Source of the DNA: Meghimatium bilineatum
Lineage: Eukaryota; Mollusca; Gastropoda; Stylommatophora; Philomycidae
Direction of reading: 5' to 3'
Length of the DNA stretch: 64,000 nucleotides
Assembly: GCA_034231615.1 (NCBI GenBank)
Contig: CM067306.1
Coordinates: 32,853,363 to 32,917,362, forward strand
The position numbers and the translations under genes are program-made. How positions within the stretch are numbered: position 1 is the stretch's first letter; each line of letters opens with the position of its first letter. Below are positions 1 through 10,515 of the stretch, in pieces. The notes beneath the pieces are model-generated. The model was not told the origin of the DNA. It saw nothing but the letters and a program-made list of their open reading frames with translations, and ran no database searches.

Positions 1-199
1 GACAGTTGTGTATTTCCATAGTCCAGTGTACAGCATACCTCAGCAGCAGATTTCTGTTAGCTGCAGTTAACTTTTATTTGCTGATCAAGAAATAACTTTG
101 TTGAGCTACGAGTCACTTTACCCAATAAATGATTAATTACAGCAGTAGTGATTTTTCATAAATGTTGTAGTGTCAATGATTTTACATAGATCTGCACTA

Positions 200-545
200 A
201 ATACACACAATCTGCAGTAAACTTGTGACAGCTGAAAAGGCATGCTTGCGCAGAATCCTAGGAATATCGCTAAGAGATAGATTGAGAAATGAAGACATTA
301 GCTTAAGAACCGGTACCACTCTAATCTTGGAATATATTAAGAGACAACAGATAAAATGGTTTGCACACATCAGCAGACTACCACCAGATAGCATACCACA
401 GCAAGCTATGCTACACAGATACAGTGAAGACAGACCTAGGGACCGACCATGAAAACTATGGACCACTGAAATAAAAGAGGCGACAAACTCCACAATATAC
501 TCAGCATACACGAGGGCCATCTCAAGAAAACTCTTCTACCCCTGA
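200..545 (+). mobile_element. LINE reverse transcriptase C-terminal remnant
   Basis: The plus strand reads the conserved region after the RT domain of non-LTR retrotransposons: a CLRRILGISLRDRLRNEDI stretch, then IKWFAHISRL and a basic RPRDRP segment, matching the usual 'RRILGI...RNEEI...IKWFGH...GRPR' tail. A stop falls right after RPRDRP. There is no intact element, endonuclease or RT core. It is a dead 5'-truncated copy in an intron or 3' flank. Confidence 0.75.
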
Positions 546-1889
546 CACTGAAAGGCAACAAAGGGTTTAATGAATAGATATTTAGATACCCACAATTCAT
601 GTGATGTATTGTCACCAATAATGTAAATGAGTGCACAGCAACTGTATAGACACCCTGTACCCCTTAATTAAAATGATAATGACACTACAATCAATCATGT
701 GTCATGTGAAGTGGTGCAGCCAATCATGTTTCTCCACAAAACTCTGTCTGTTGTTTTGTTAATACGTTCAGGTGGTGACAACCCATAGATAACAGTATAC
801 CGGTAGTTTACAATCAAGTATATACCCCGGTAATCATAATTTTGTAGTAGTTTGTGACATCACTCTGCTGGTTCATTTTTCGATTAACGAAATGGCTGCC
901 ATATCGATGCTTTCGAATGATAAGAAAACAACACAGCTTCTGTCTCCCTTGAGATACAGATGTATAGAGTTTGGGGGGGGGGATCATATCTCTAACCCTA
1001 CACCTAAAAAACATCTCCCCTCCCCGCTTGTGCTAAATTCTAGGATCATCCCTTCTCCTCTGATGCGCAAACATGGTATTAAATCGTGACATAATTTAAT
1101 TTCCATTAACATTAGCCATTTTGACATAATTTAATTGACAGCACATCAATTGTGCATGCAATAACATACTGGGAATGAATGTGTGCATAATATCTAACTT
1201 CGCCCACATTCCGTAACCAGGCAAAATATGTGGTAGGCATGCATTCAGGGAAAGGACTAACAAGTCTGACAGAAGAATGATGAGTTAGTCTTCCTAGAAA
1301 TATGTGCTGTGCTCCTGGTAGGACATGGTAATCCTGGGATACTCGTGCACTGAAATTCCTCCCTTCAGGGACTAAACATGCATCCATAAACCCCCATTAC
1401 ACTTCTATGCCTTGTAGAACTTATAGGAGTATGGGTGTTGTCTCAGTTACACAACTGAGAAGAATCTGTTCCTTAGATAGAAAGGCTGTGGGCTGTCAAG
1501 AGCATCCTGCTCACGGCTATAGAGATTATTTCATTAACATCCTCATCATATTTCATCACCTAGATAAGTGAATAAAAGTTAACTCTACTGCTTACAGTAA
1601 TCTGCTGAGGTACATTGTAACTGAACCAATACACAACTATCAATGGTGTCATATTCAGAACATATATTTCATTTTGAATTCAGTATACAATGACTTTAGA
1701 GACACCATATATACTTAACATATTTGCCTGTTTCTTTCTCTCCTTCTGTCAATCTTCATGAAACAACCGCCCTATAGGATAAATCAAACTAGTGATAATG
1801 TAATCTTAATTGCCTTTATTCTGAAAATTTGCACTCATATAACTAGGCAATGTGTGTGTTGAATAGGCTTATGTTTACAGTAAACTTAC
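541..1889. other. Intronic sequence, mostly unrecognised
   Basis: No exon, retroelement or tandem array is evident apart from the inverted-repeat arm at 1781-1845. A 91-codon open stretch on the minus strand (1387-1112) has no recognisable motif and no splice context linking it to WASHC2. Confidence 0.4.
1781..1845 (-). repeat. Inverted-repeat arm, partner at 2350-2411
   Basis: The reverse complement of this stretch matches 2350-2411 closely (shared core TTTCAGAATAAAGGCA, then TTAAGATTA and ATTATCACTAGTTT). The two arms lie on either side of the WASHC2 exon 1890-2033 in opposite orientation, so the pre-mRNA could fold the exon into a loop. They are probably two copies of one short dispersed repeat. 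Confidence 0.75.
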
Positions 1890-2033
1890 CTCTTTCTTGG
1901 ATGTATGCTGTGAAGGTTTGCTAGAGAACAGTGGCTCTGCACTTTCTTCCTCCTCGTCGTCATCAAATAAGGAGGCGTTGTTTTTCTTCTTCTCTATCGA
2001 CTGCGAGGTTGGTTTGCTTGTGCTGTCAAAGAC
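1890..2033 (-). CDS. WASHC2: WASHC2 exon (most C-terminal in window)
   Basis: A 48-codon exon, phase 0 at both ends. The acceptor is ATTTCTAG before GTC TTT GAC and the donor is GAG|GTAAGT. It encodes VFDSTSKPTSQS, a lysine run, then NNASLFDDDEEEESAEPLFSS and KPSQHTSKKE. The pair SLFDDDEEEE...EPLF is a canonical LFa motif (L-F, acidic run, L-F), the retromer-binding module of the FAM21 tail. The leading VFD may close a motif begun in the previous exon. Flanking introns carry an inverted repeat (1781-1845 / 2350-2411). The transcript continues below position 1890, but no further exon is visible before the window edge. Confidence 0.9.
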
Positions 2034-2099
2034 CTAGAAATTATACAAAACATGTTCTCATAGTTTATATTTTTTCAGTACACAATTACTATTACTCTT

Positions 2100-2500
2100 T
2101 TGTAACTGTTCTCAAACTCCCGTAGATTAGCAGAATATAGTCCAGAGAACGGAATGTGTTGTCATGATTTACAGCTTGGCTGTTATATCTGCATCTTTCA
2201 GTCTGACAAATCCAGCTTCAGTATGGCTTTTGGATCAGTTTAACCTACTATGGGATGGGGCAGTCAACTCCACCCCTAAACCTCCTTAGTCAACTCGAGC
2301 TATATGCAAGCCAGGTAAAAGATATTTCAACACACAAATTGTCCAAATATATGAGCGAATATTTTCAGAATAAAGGCATTTAAGATTATATTATCACTAG
2401 TTTAATTTGTTTTTTTAATTAGTTCAATTATCACTATTTCAACTAGTTCAAAGCAGGTAATAGTGTTGCTATTCTTTTCTCCCCTGTCAGGCCCTGGAAA
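2100..2500 (-). mobile_element. SINE family A copy, split by a ~140 bp insertion
   Basis: Family A is a ~280 bp retroposon seen many times here. Read on the minus strand it runs from a GGGCCxGGCAACAC-like head through 'CATGACACAACGCATTCCGTT' to 'GCAGGAGTTTGAGAACGAA' and a (GAA)n tail. This copy covers 2105-2312 and resumes at about 2455-2500 (GTTGCTATTCTTTTCTCCCC). The interruption contains the inverted-repeat arm 2350-2411. Confidence 0.65.
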
Positions 2501-2734
2501 CACATGGATGACAGTTATTAAATATCTTTAGACATTTTCTTGAATTTAGTGTAGTTTTTTGTTTGTTTTAATGCAACCTCGTAACAATTTTTGAGAGTTC
2601 AGCTAGTATACCAGTGGATGAAAGAAGGATTCGAGCATTATAAAAAAAGTGATGCTGCTGCAGACATTTGTTAAGAATTAGCTATATAGAACACAAGACA
2701 AATATATTTGTCCAGTAGCAAATATACAAACTTG

Positions 2735-3100
2735 CAGGTTATCAAGAACCACTTTTTTGCAGTGGTGAAACTGGTAGACTTGTTTGGTTTGGACATGTAG
2801 CAATATGTGACTTTATAAAATTATTTTGCAAGGAACAGTCAAGGGTGGAAGAAGGAGAGGAGAACAGAGAAAATCCTGGATTGATAGCATCAAGTAATGG
2901 TTTGGGTGTGATTTTTCTACACTTATCCAAATGACTACGGATAGAGATGTTTGTAGAGCTTTATGTGCTGATGTTTCCAGCATGGCACCCCTGCAAACCC
3001 TGATGGGTTGTTATTATTATTATTATTATTTATTATTATTATTATTAATTATTATTATTATTATTATTGTTGTTGTTATTATTATTATTATTATTATACC
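2735..3100 (+). mobile_element. LINE 3' end with (TTA)n tail
   Basis: The plus strand resembles the 3' coding end of a non-LTR element. The 'GACTTGTTTGGTTTGGACATG' region parallels RWFGHV, and AAGGAACAGTCAAGGGTGGAAG encodes KEQSRVE, the usual 'GTVEGGRRRG' region. It ends in CATGGCACCC...CAAACCCTGATGG followed by about 95 bp of (TTA)n. Close relatives lie at 29296-29560 (+) and 49100-49830 (-). Frameshifted and dead. Confidence 0.7.
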
Positions 3101-3189
3101 AGTAGATGGTGGTTTAAATCTGTGAGCATTAAATTTTCTTACAACCATGTAAGATCCGGTTATGTGACAGAAAAGTATAGAGCATGTCT

Positions 3190-3275
3190 CAGATAGCCGG
3201 AGTACCAAGTTCAAATTCTGTCTTAGTAGTGCATCTGGACCAGTCAGAAAGCAATGGCAACCTACTATATGTATA
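3190..3275 (+). mobile_element. Possible tRNA-derived SINE head
   Basis: AAGTTCAAATTCTGTC resembles a pol III B box (GTTCAAATTC) about 30 bp after ATAGCCGGAGTACC. The body is not otherwise matched to the better SINE copies, so this is tentative. Confidence 0.3.
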
Positions 3276-3299
3276 CATTGCTTATAAAATAACCAGTTT

Positions 3300-4240
3300 A
3301 AAAATGCTGAGTTGATTGCAACATCCTGAATAGGATATGCTTCCACTCGGAAGGAGGTCTGGAAATCCACGGGAATACTTAAAAACCACTCTGCACCAAG
3401 TGCCACATCTTCCATGAGAGTTATTATCACTCACAGTAATAGCTCTCAATAGACAATGTAAAGAATAGTGCCATGTTGTGGTGGAGTCTAAAGTGTAGGC
3501 ATTGATCAGCAAGAATTCCAAGGAAGGGGACATGATTATATACACGGATGGTTCAGTTGTTAGGCATGCACATACTGCTTGAGCCTTCACAGTTAAGTCT
3601 GTAGGGATGACAATCAAAGTGGAGAGTTATGAGTTTTCTGTGACTACAAGCAGCATGACTATGAAGATTATGGCAGTAACAAAGGCTTTAAACTAGATGA
3701 GTACACAGAGGGCAACTCATGTCTGCATCATTAGTGACTCGATTAGCATGATCAGAAAAATACAAATGGGTTGCATTTAAGAACAGTGGCTTGAAGCAGT
3801 CAAGAGGTCAAAGTTGGAATGTGTCACATTCATTTTCATGTATGGTCATGTGGGTGTACATGGCAACGAGAGAGCAGATTGGATGGCTTGTACTGTTACA
3901 GTGTCCAGCGGTAGAGTAATGGATCATGCTGACATTTTTAATTCCTTACTAAAATCAACACAGGCAAATCAAGTTAGTAGTGTTATAATTATAATTAATG
4001 AGGATGATGCTTCCTTTTCCATGTCCAGAATAAATTAACTGGGTTTGAAATGTAGAGCTGCCAGAAATTAGTGCTAATGTGGGCTTAGGAGAATGTAAAC
4101 CAACAAAGAACTGAAACTGTCAGTCAAGTCATTGTTTAATGGTAGATATACTCAATTGGAGATTGGAGCATCTATGAATATGTTTGGAGTGCAATGATGA
4201 TAACCCAATGACTAACTACCAGTAAATACCACCAACAACA
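3300..4240 (+). pseudogene. Decayed LINE RNase H domain
   Basis: Plus-strand reading gives the RNase HI landmarks of a retrotransposon: IYTDGS (3538-3555), a degenerate MKIMAVTKAL segment where the catalytic Glu should be, IISDSISMI (~3730) and HVGVHGNERADWMA (~3847-3890). Several stops (TGA near 3580, TAG near 3690, TAA near 3780) break it. The His/Asp block is best preserved. Non-functional. Confidence 0.7.
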
Positions 4241-4287
4241 AATGTTAGGACTCAATGCTGAAAAATTGAGTTTGTGACAGTCATAAA

Positions 4288-4445
4288 TTACTATAGTGCA
4301 TTCATAAATAGTTGTCCACCGATATTGTCTATTTTCTCCGTAATTACAAAGCGTATAAGCTTCATATTTTGCATGAGTGCTTTATTTCATAACCACTTTT
4401 ATTTTCTAGATTGAACAGATTTATCGCAGCATTAATATTTCTAAA
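4288..4445. repeat. Dispersed repeat, second copy at 24288-24480
   Basis: Shared blocks are TTCATAAATAGTTGTCCACC, GTAATTAC, AGCGTATA, CTTCATATTTTGCA and TTTCATAACCAC. Both copies are plus strand, about 85% alike by eye. No terminal repeats or coding sequence seen; possibly the end of a DNA transposon. Confidence 0.6.
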
Positions 4446-4519
4446 ATGTAAACATTATTAATATTTCTAAAAAGTAAAGTTTTCCCTGTTTCACACCATT
4501 GAGGTGCATTTGGGGAACA

Positions 4520-4735
4520 CCATATTAGGCCCGTATTTTTTTATTGATCTGGAATACCTGAGGATCTTTGCTGATGACTTTCCCAGAAGATCTGGTACCC
4601 ATTTTCTTTGGCTGGGTCGACCTAGGAGCTATTTGTGATTTTAAAATATTTCCAGTTGAACTGGAAATTGAACCTTGAATCACCCTAGCAGGAAGCCAGT
4701 TTACTAACAACTGAGCTATCGGGTGGGCCATTAAT
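4520..4735 (-). mobile_element. tRNA-derived SINE
   Basis: The minus strand starts GGCCCACCCGATAGCTCAGT (A box), then AAGGTTCAATTTCC (B box), then a body with GGTCGACCCAGCC and AATGGGTACCAGA that is also present in the SINE at 8081-8355. The shared body with a different tRNA-like head indicates one SINE superfamily with distinct subfamilies. Confidence 0.7.
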
Positions 4736-4919
4736 CTTTCTAAGCCATTGAGTAAATCTTAAACATATAAAAAAGTTGGAATATCTTCCCCATCAAAAAT
4801 GAATGTCAAATAAACACTAAACTAGAGCTGAAAGTAGAACTACATATCCTGGCACAGGGAACAAGAGTGAAATACTCAGGGTTTTATTATCATCATTACT
4901 ATCAACATCTTTACCTCAC

Positions 4920-5540
4920 AAGATCAAAGTGAATGACACAGTATTAAAACAGGTCCACCAATTCAAATATTTAGGTACAACGATTACAGCTGATGGAAGA
5001 AGTTCAACAGAAATAAGAAGCAGAATAGGACAGGCAAAAACAACATTCAGAAAAATGAAAAATATATTATGTAATATGACCTTGTCATTAGAGGTGAGAA
5101 AGAGAGTTCTGCAGTGCTATATAGCCCCTATACTAACATATGGGTGCGAGTCTTGGACAATAAACAAACTGGAAAGTGGAAAATTAGAGGCAACAGAGAT
5201 GTGGTTCTACAGAAGAATGCTGAGAATACCATGGACTGCCAGAAAAACTAATGTGGAGGTGTTGAAAGAGTCAAATGTGAAACAGACCTTAGTCAACAAT
5301 ATAAGAAAAAGGCAATCTTCTTTTTTTGGCCACTTCATGAGACAGACTGGTTTGGAGAACAGTCACAACAGGCAAAATTGAAAGCAACAGAGACAGAGGG
5401 CGACAACGTGAGAAAATATTAGACAGTTTGAGAACCTGGCACGGCAAGGAAACAACAACGACTTTGATACATAATACTGTTGTCAGAGAGCTGTGGAGAG
5501 CCATGACCGCCTACGCCGGCCGGCATGGCACCTGATGATG
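4920..5540 (+). mobile_element. LINE reverse transcriptase C-terminal region
   Basis: A 150-codon open stretch from 4929 encodes FKYLGTTITADGRSSTEI, then IGQAKTTFRKMKNI, ILTYGCESWTINKLE and MWFYRRMLRIPWT, the standard thumb / C-terminal region of RTE-, CR1- or Jockey-like ORF2. It ends with SSFFGHFMRQTGL, then a shifted frame ending near LWRAM...GRHGT at ~5490-5535. RT catalytic motifs are absent because the copy is 5' truncated. Clade not assigned. Confidence 0.85.
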
Positions 5541-5934
5541 ACTATCAACAGCAGAATGGAAACAGATATATCAAGCAGAACAGGGCAGAGGCTATGTGTT
5601 CATTGAAAACTGGATAGCGATGTTATCAAACAGAACAGGGCAGAAGCTATGAGCTCAATGAAAACTGGGCAGAGCCGTATGTTTTCAGTGGTGGTGGGGG
5701 AAGGGGGGAGATAATTTTAAGAAATATCCTTTGCCTATTTTGTGCATAATTCTTTCTTTTTCAGGAGATTTTTTTTACCTTTTTGTAGAAAAACGTTAAA
5801 GTGGCAGTTTTACCAGAACTTTGGCTAAATTTCAAGTACCAAAAGTTATGTTAATCTACTTGCTTGAAATTGAGAGACATTGTAACAAAGTGTGTTTCTG
5901 AACACAGAAGAAAAAACATATAGAAACTGAATAA
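5541..5934. other. Intron with a dispersed G-run repeat
   Basis: 5560-5660 has a two-copy direct repeat (AACAGGGCAGA...TATG...CAATGAAAACTGG). 5690-5860 resembles repeats at 17126-17350, 23080-23240, 24160-24290 and 48550-48740 (G-run, 'TTTTACC...TTTTTGTAGAAAAACGTTAAAG', then TTTC-AGTACCAAAA). It looks like one old dispersed family of unknown class. Confidence 0.45.
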
Positions 5935-6880
5935 CAACAACCATCACTACAGCTACTACTACTACCATTAATACCACTACCACCACTACTACTACCACAA
6001 CTACTATCATTATCACTATTACTACCATCACTACTAATACTACTACTACCACCACTACCATTACTACTACAATTACTACTAATACTACTACTACCATCAC
6101 TACTAATACTACTACTACCAATACTACTACTACCACCACTACCATAATTACTACTAATACTACTACTACCATCACTACTAATGCTACTACTACCACCACT
6201 ACCATTACTACTAATATTACTACTACCATCACTACTAATACTACTACTACCACCACTACCATTACCACTACAATTACTACTAATACTATTACTACCATCA
6301 CTACTAATACTACTACTACCACCACTACAATTACTACTAATACTACTACTACCATCACTACTAATACTACTACTACCACCACTACAATTACTACTAATAC
6401 TACTACTACCATCACTACTAATACTACTACTACCACCACTACCATTACTACTACAATTACTACTACAGTGGAATCCCGTTATGACAACGTGATCCAGACT
6501 GACAAAATTTGTATGTAATATTTGAAATTCGCTATATACTATACACATAATATGGAATAAATATAATTGGGATTTTGTGAAAAGTGTTGTTATACTGGGA
6601 AATAAGTTATAAAACAATACATTATAGAGGGATTCCACTGTACTACTACTACTACTACTATTACCACTACCACAATTACCACTAATACTACTACTACTAC
6701 TATTATTATTTTTATTATACTACTACCAATACCATTACCACTACTACTTCTACTACTACCACATCTACTACTACTACCACAACTATTACTACTACAAGTA
6801 CTACTACAGCAATTAGTACTACTATACTACTACTACCACCACTACAACTATCACTACTACTGCTACTACCTCCTCTGTAA
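5935..6880. repeat. ACT/ACC trinucleotide array with 57-bp higher-order unit
   Basis: Degenerate (CTA)n/(ACC)n sequence. Within 6180-6460 the pattern CCACCACTACAATTACTACT recurs every 57 bp. Because 57 and 3 keep phase, several frames stay open over 100-260 codons (poly Ser/Gly, Val, Leu/Pro). These are not genes. The array is interrupted at 6466-6640 by a MITE. Confidence 0.9.
6466..6640 (+). mobile_element. pogo/Tigger-like MITE
   Basis: A 175 bp element with terminal inverted repeats CAGTGGAATCCC(g)TTAT and ATAGAGGGATTCCACTG, flanked by the TA duplication typical of Tc1/mariner-pogo elements (6464-6465 and 6641-6642). No coding capacity. A second, inverted copy lies at 15869-16060. It sits inside the trinucleotide array, so it is younger than the array. 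Confidence 0.85.
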
Positions 6881-7039
6881 GTTGGCAAACACAAACCTTA
6901 TTTTCTTTTCTAGTCTCAGCAATACTTCCACCAGCCAACGATGTAACAGTTGATTTCTCACTGTGATAGACATAACAAATTCAGTTGATTATACAAGACA
7001 TCTCTGCTAAATTGAGACACACTACAGTAACAATTCACA

Positions 7040-7306
7040 TTGCTTCTTCTGTGTCCATTCTCAAACTCATGGATGTAGTCCATAGAATGGAATCTATTGT
7101 GTCATTGTTTACAGTTTGGTTACAATATCCAAATCTTTCAACCCAACACATCTGACTTCAACATGGCTTCTGGGTCAATTTGATACACTATGAGATGGAA
7201 TAACCAACCTCCACCCCTAAACTTCATTAGTTGCTATTTACAACATGCATGGCAGGTCACAGCGTTACCATTATTTGCTTCTCTTTCAGGCCTGACAACA
7301 CAGGTG
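7040..7306 (-). mobile_element. SINE family A copy
   Basis: Reverse-orientation family A: GCTTCTTCTGTGTCCATTCT (tail side), 'CTCAAACTCATGGATGTAGTCC', AATGGAATCTATTGTGTCAT, and at the other end GCATGGCAGGTCACAGCGTT...CTTTCAGGCCTGACAACACA. Old, roughly 80% like the 59041-59330 copy. Confidence 0.7.
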
Positions 7307-7339
7307 ACAGAATATACAATTCATTTGAATCACACAATT

Positions 7340-7660
7340 ATCTTGAGTCAGTAACGCAGTTATGTGGAGACATGCAAATTTGTTGAATCATACAAATATA
7401 GGAGTCATACAATTATATTTAGTTAGTCATGAATTTATGTCAAGACATAAAAAGATCTTGAGTCACACAATTATGTTGGATAAGTCATACAATTATGTTG
7501 AGTCACACTTTCATATTGAGTCACACAATTATGTTGGATAAGTCATACAATTATGTTGAGTCACACTTTCATATTGAGTCACACAATTATGTTGGATAAG
7601 TCATACAATTATGTTGAGTCACACTTTCATATTGAGTCACACAATTGTATTGAATTTACA
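7340..7660. repeat. Minisatellite, 58-bp unit built from ~18-bp motifs
   Basis: The basic motif is TTGAGTCACACAATTATG. A 58-bp higher-order unit recurs with TTGGATAAGTC at 7476, 7534 and 7592. The same motif resumes at 8729, so this and the 8729-9241 array are one array split by the hAT relic. Confidence 0.85.
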
Positions 7661-7744
7661 CCATTAAATATATTACAAAATTGTTCATTGCGAATGTATA
7701 AAGTAAAAATACAAAGCAAAAATAACAAAATAATGTGAAAGATG

Positions 7745-8728
7745 AGTCTGATACATTTTAAAAAGTTTTTTATATCTGGTTCAACTGTCGTTAAAAACAG
7801 TCATAAATCGCAATGCTTAGTTATATGTAATTTGTTGTTTTCCTTAGACAGAAAATTTGATACAACACTAAACCCACTCTCAGCCAAATAGGAAGTTAGA
7901 AATGCAATAAATAATGGCTGCACTATTTCCCATAATCCAGGGTTGAGCGATGGTATTGATTTCTGAAGCAAGAACTTTTAGTATCCACTACAGCATTTTA
8001 ATTTTAGTTCTTCATTTGTTGCGAGTTCTATAAGTTCCTCTTCTAAATTTGATGATCCTGCTGTGTGTACATATGAGAAACTGAAGGGGAGCCACGTTAG
8101 TGCAGTGGTTAGTGCACTGGCTTCGCATATGAGTGGTCCTGGGTTCATTTCCCAGCAAGGCGGAAATGTTTTCAGATCACAACGGCTCCCAGGTCGACCC
8201 AGCCTTAAATGGGTACCAGATTAATCCGGGAAGTAAAGACTGCGAGGGAGAGGAGATGGCTACCGCCCACATTTGCAGAACCTATGAAATGTGAGATCGC
8301 TAACATCTCACACCCCTACGGCATTAATAAATGCTATGGGTTACTTTACTTTACTTACATATGAGAAAGGATCTAGAACCCAATTTGGTATATTCATGTT
8401 TAGAATATCCTTGAATCACTTATTCAAATCAGCATGGAGAACCTTCAAGTGTTGGCAGTATGTAAGTAAATCTTCCTGTTTAAGAGATATTTCTGATAAA
8501 TTTGAAAAGTGGCTATATTCCCCAAGTCTAAATTCCGCTTGAATAGAAAAAGTTTCTACACAAAAGCGGCAATAATGATTTTGTTTTGTTTTAATTAAAA
8601 TAAATTAACTCCTTTGTAATTGTGGATTGACTTCAGTAAATATTCTATATAGGCCTGTCAAATAAGCGATATCATTTTTTAATGAAATCAGGTTGGCTGT
8701 CAATCCGTTGTCCCTGTTTTCTAGGAAT
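7745..8728 (-). pseudogene. hAT transposase, C-terminal half, decayed
   Basis: Minus-strand translation (with frameshifts) gives AYLTGLYRIFTEVNPQLQ (8680-8620), EYSHFSNL, CQHLKVLHADL, IPNWVLDPFSYV (8400-8360), then after the SINE interruption HTAGSSNLEEELIELATNEE, and FLTSYLAESGFSVV...LSKENNKL (7900-7830). This is the order of a ZBED/FAM200-type hAT transposase, ending in the Dimer_Tnp_hAT dimerisation domain. The same family occurs at 12060-14565. The catalytic N-terminal half is missing. A SINE (8081-8355) breaks the frame. Confidence 0.8.
8081..8355 (+). mobile_element. tRNA-derived SINE with 13-bp target duplication
   Basis: A 275 bp element bounded by the exact duplication TACATATGAGAAA (8068-8080 and 8356-8368). 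The head has pol III boxes (GTTAGTGCAGTGGTTAGTGC; GGGTTCATTTCCC). The body has GGTCGACCCAGCC and AATGGGTACCAGA. The tail is (TTTAC)n. It inserted into the hAT transposase relic. The perfect duplication suggests a fairly recent insertion. Confidence 0.92.
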
Positions 8729-9241
8729 AAAAAGATCTTGAGTCACAATTATGTTGGATAATTCATACAATTATGATGAGTTACACTCTTATATTGAGTC
8801 ACACAATTGTATTGAATCATACAATTATATTGAGTCATAAAAATATATTGACATAAGCAATTATATTGAATCATACAAATATATTGAGTGATACAATTAT
8901 ATTGAGTCATATAATTATATTGAGTCACATAATTATATAAAGTCACTCAGTTATATTGAGTCATTAAATTGTATTGAACTACACAAATTATATTGAGTTA
9001 TACAAATAGATTGAGTCATACAAATATATTGAGTCCCTCAATAATAGTGAGTCATACAAATATAGTGAATCATACAATTACATTGAGTCACTCAGTTATA
9101 CTGAATCATAAAATTGTATTGAGCTACACAAATTATATTGAGTCCTACAAATAGATGGTGTTATTCAATTATATTGAGTCATACCAATTACATTGAATCA
9201 CACAACTGTCTTGAGTCATACAAATAATCTCATGTTACATG
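8729..9241. repeat. Minisatellite of ~18-bp ATTGAGTCATACAATTAT units
   Basis: About 25 degenerate copies of TTGAGTCATACAATTATA. It starts with AAAAGATCTTGAGTCACAAT, which also begins the 7450 segment, supporting a single ancestral array. Open frames through it (MTQYNC-type repeats) follow from the 18-bp period. Confidence 0.85.
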
Positions 9242-10400
9242 ATTCTTCTTCTTCTTTCGTTCACTTGAAACATGTCTATATCTGTAATTCTGTCTCCTTA
9301 ATAAAACTCACTGTCTTTTGTAGTTCATACAGTGTCCCATAGAGCTTTGATTCCAGTGTTGTTTCCTCTGGCCAATATGTCTGCCTCAGCGTTTCATGCT
9401 CAGAACACTCTTGAAGTATATGTTTGGCACTCTGTGCTGCCTGTCCACATGTACACATGGCCATGTTGCCAATCTTGAACTTTGTATACATGTGACTGCG
9501 GAGTCGGTTGTGTCCTGTTCTGAGGCGTAGAATTATAACTTGTTCTGATCTGTTCATAATGTGATAGTCATCTTGTGTTGGCGTTTGTGGCTTTCTTATT
9601 GACTTGATCATCTGTTTTTTCTGATGGTAGGTGATTGGTATATCTGGTTGGTCTTCGGCAGCACCTTCCTTAGCCAGTTGGTCTGCTTTTTCATTTCCTG
9701 GTATTCCACAGTGAGAGGGTATCCACTGCATGGTTACCCTATACTGGTAAGACAATTCGCTAAGTAATTTTTTCAAGTCTGTTAGTTTTCCAGACTGGAG
9801 AGCTTGAAGTACTGACCTTACATCTGTCAGGAATACCACAGGCTGTGGGCCAGAGATGGAGTTCAGCAGTTTTTTTAGCTGCCACACTAATTGCCTGGAT
9901 TTCTGCATCATAATTATTGCAGAATTTTCCATCGGTGTTCTGATTGTATCTCTAGGCTTGTGTGGATATTCTATATATACACCTGCACCTCCATTCCTCA
10001 CAGCATTCTGTGCTGATCCATCTGTGTACACTCTGACCCATATATCTTGTGGATATTCCTCATCCAGGAAACTGAGGGTGACTGTCCTTCGCTGCACACT
10101 GTTCTGTTCGTCTTCGCTTAGTATTCCTTTCACATGGGTCTGAATGTATATTGGCATTCCATGGCTTTCACTCCATGGGGTTGGTTCTGGTACAGACCTT
10201 AAGGGGCTGTCAACTTCAGGTAGGTCTGTAAGTTGTCTACGGGGTCGTTTAGCTTGATGGATAAAGCTGCTCCTTTTCAGTCGTCCCATTGCTAGATTTT
10301 CGAATCTTTCCTTCATTGGATGACTTGGCATACACTGGAACTTTTCTGCTTGAATTAGTACTTTTGTGTCTCTGCGTTTGCCAATGTTACATGATAATTG
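9242..10400 (-). mobile_element. LINE 3' end with RNase H domain, (GAA)n tail
   Basis: The reading frame 10331-9276 (351 codons) covers a linker, then RNase HI: VRVYTDGSAQNAV (catalytic Asp), FLTDVRSVLQAL (Asp), WIPSHCGIPGNEKADQLAKE (His/Asp). A C-terminal CTCGQAAQSAKHILQEC zinc-knuckle-like segment and a conserved tail ending in TELQI follow. The element ends at 9242 with (TTC)n on the plus strand, i.e. (GAA)n in its own sense. The segment around 9860-9930 is read out of frame: the catalytic-Glu block NYDAEIQAI lies in the next frame, so two indels compensate and the enzyme is dead. A near-identical truncated copy is at 27963-28370. Confidence 0.88.
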
Positions 10401-10515
10401 ATAAAATCTTTGACTTTAACGAGTTAGTTTGTACTTAGTAACAAGTGTCTAGATCTTCTGTTGTTGAATATATGCAATACCATGTATCAGAGACCAACCT
10501 TTCTACAGATCTCAC

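Noticed and set aside
5846-6638. Poly-Val / Ser-Gly proteins on the minus strand
   Set aside because: Translation of (CTA/CCA)n microsatellite, interrupted by a MITE.
7340-9241. Direct repeats with AT-rich spacers, considered as a CRISPR array
   Set aside because: Units are contiguous and degenerate with no unique spacers, and the DNA is clearly animal nuclear sequence.
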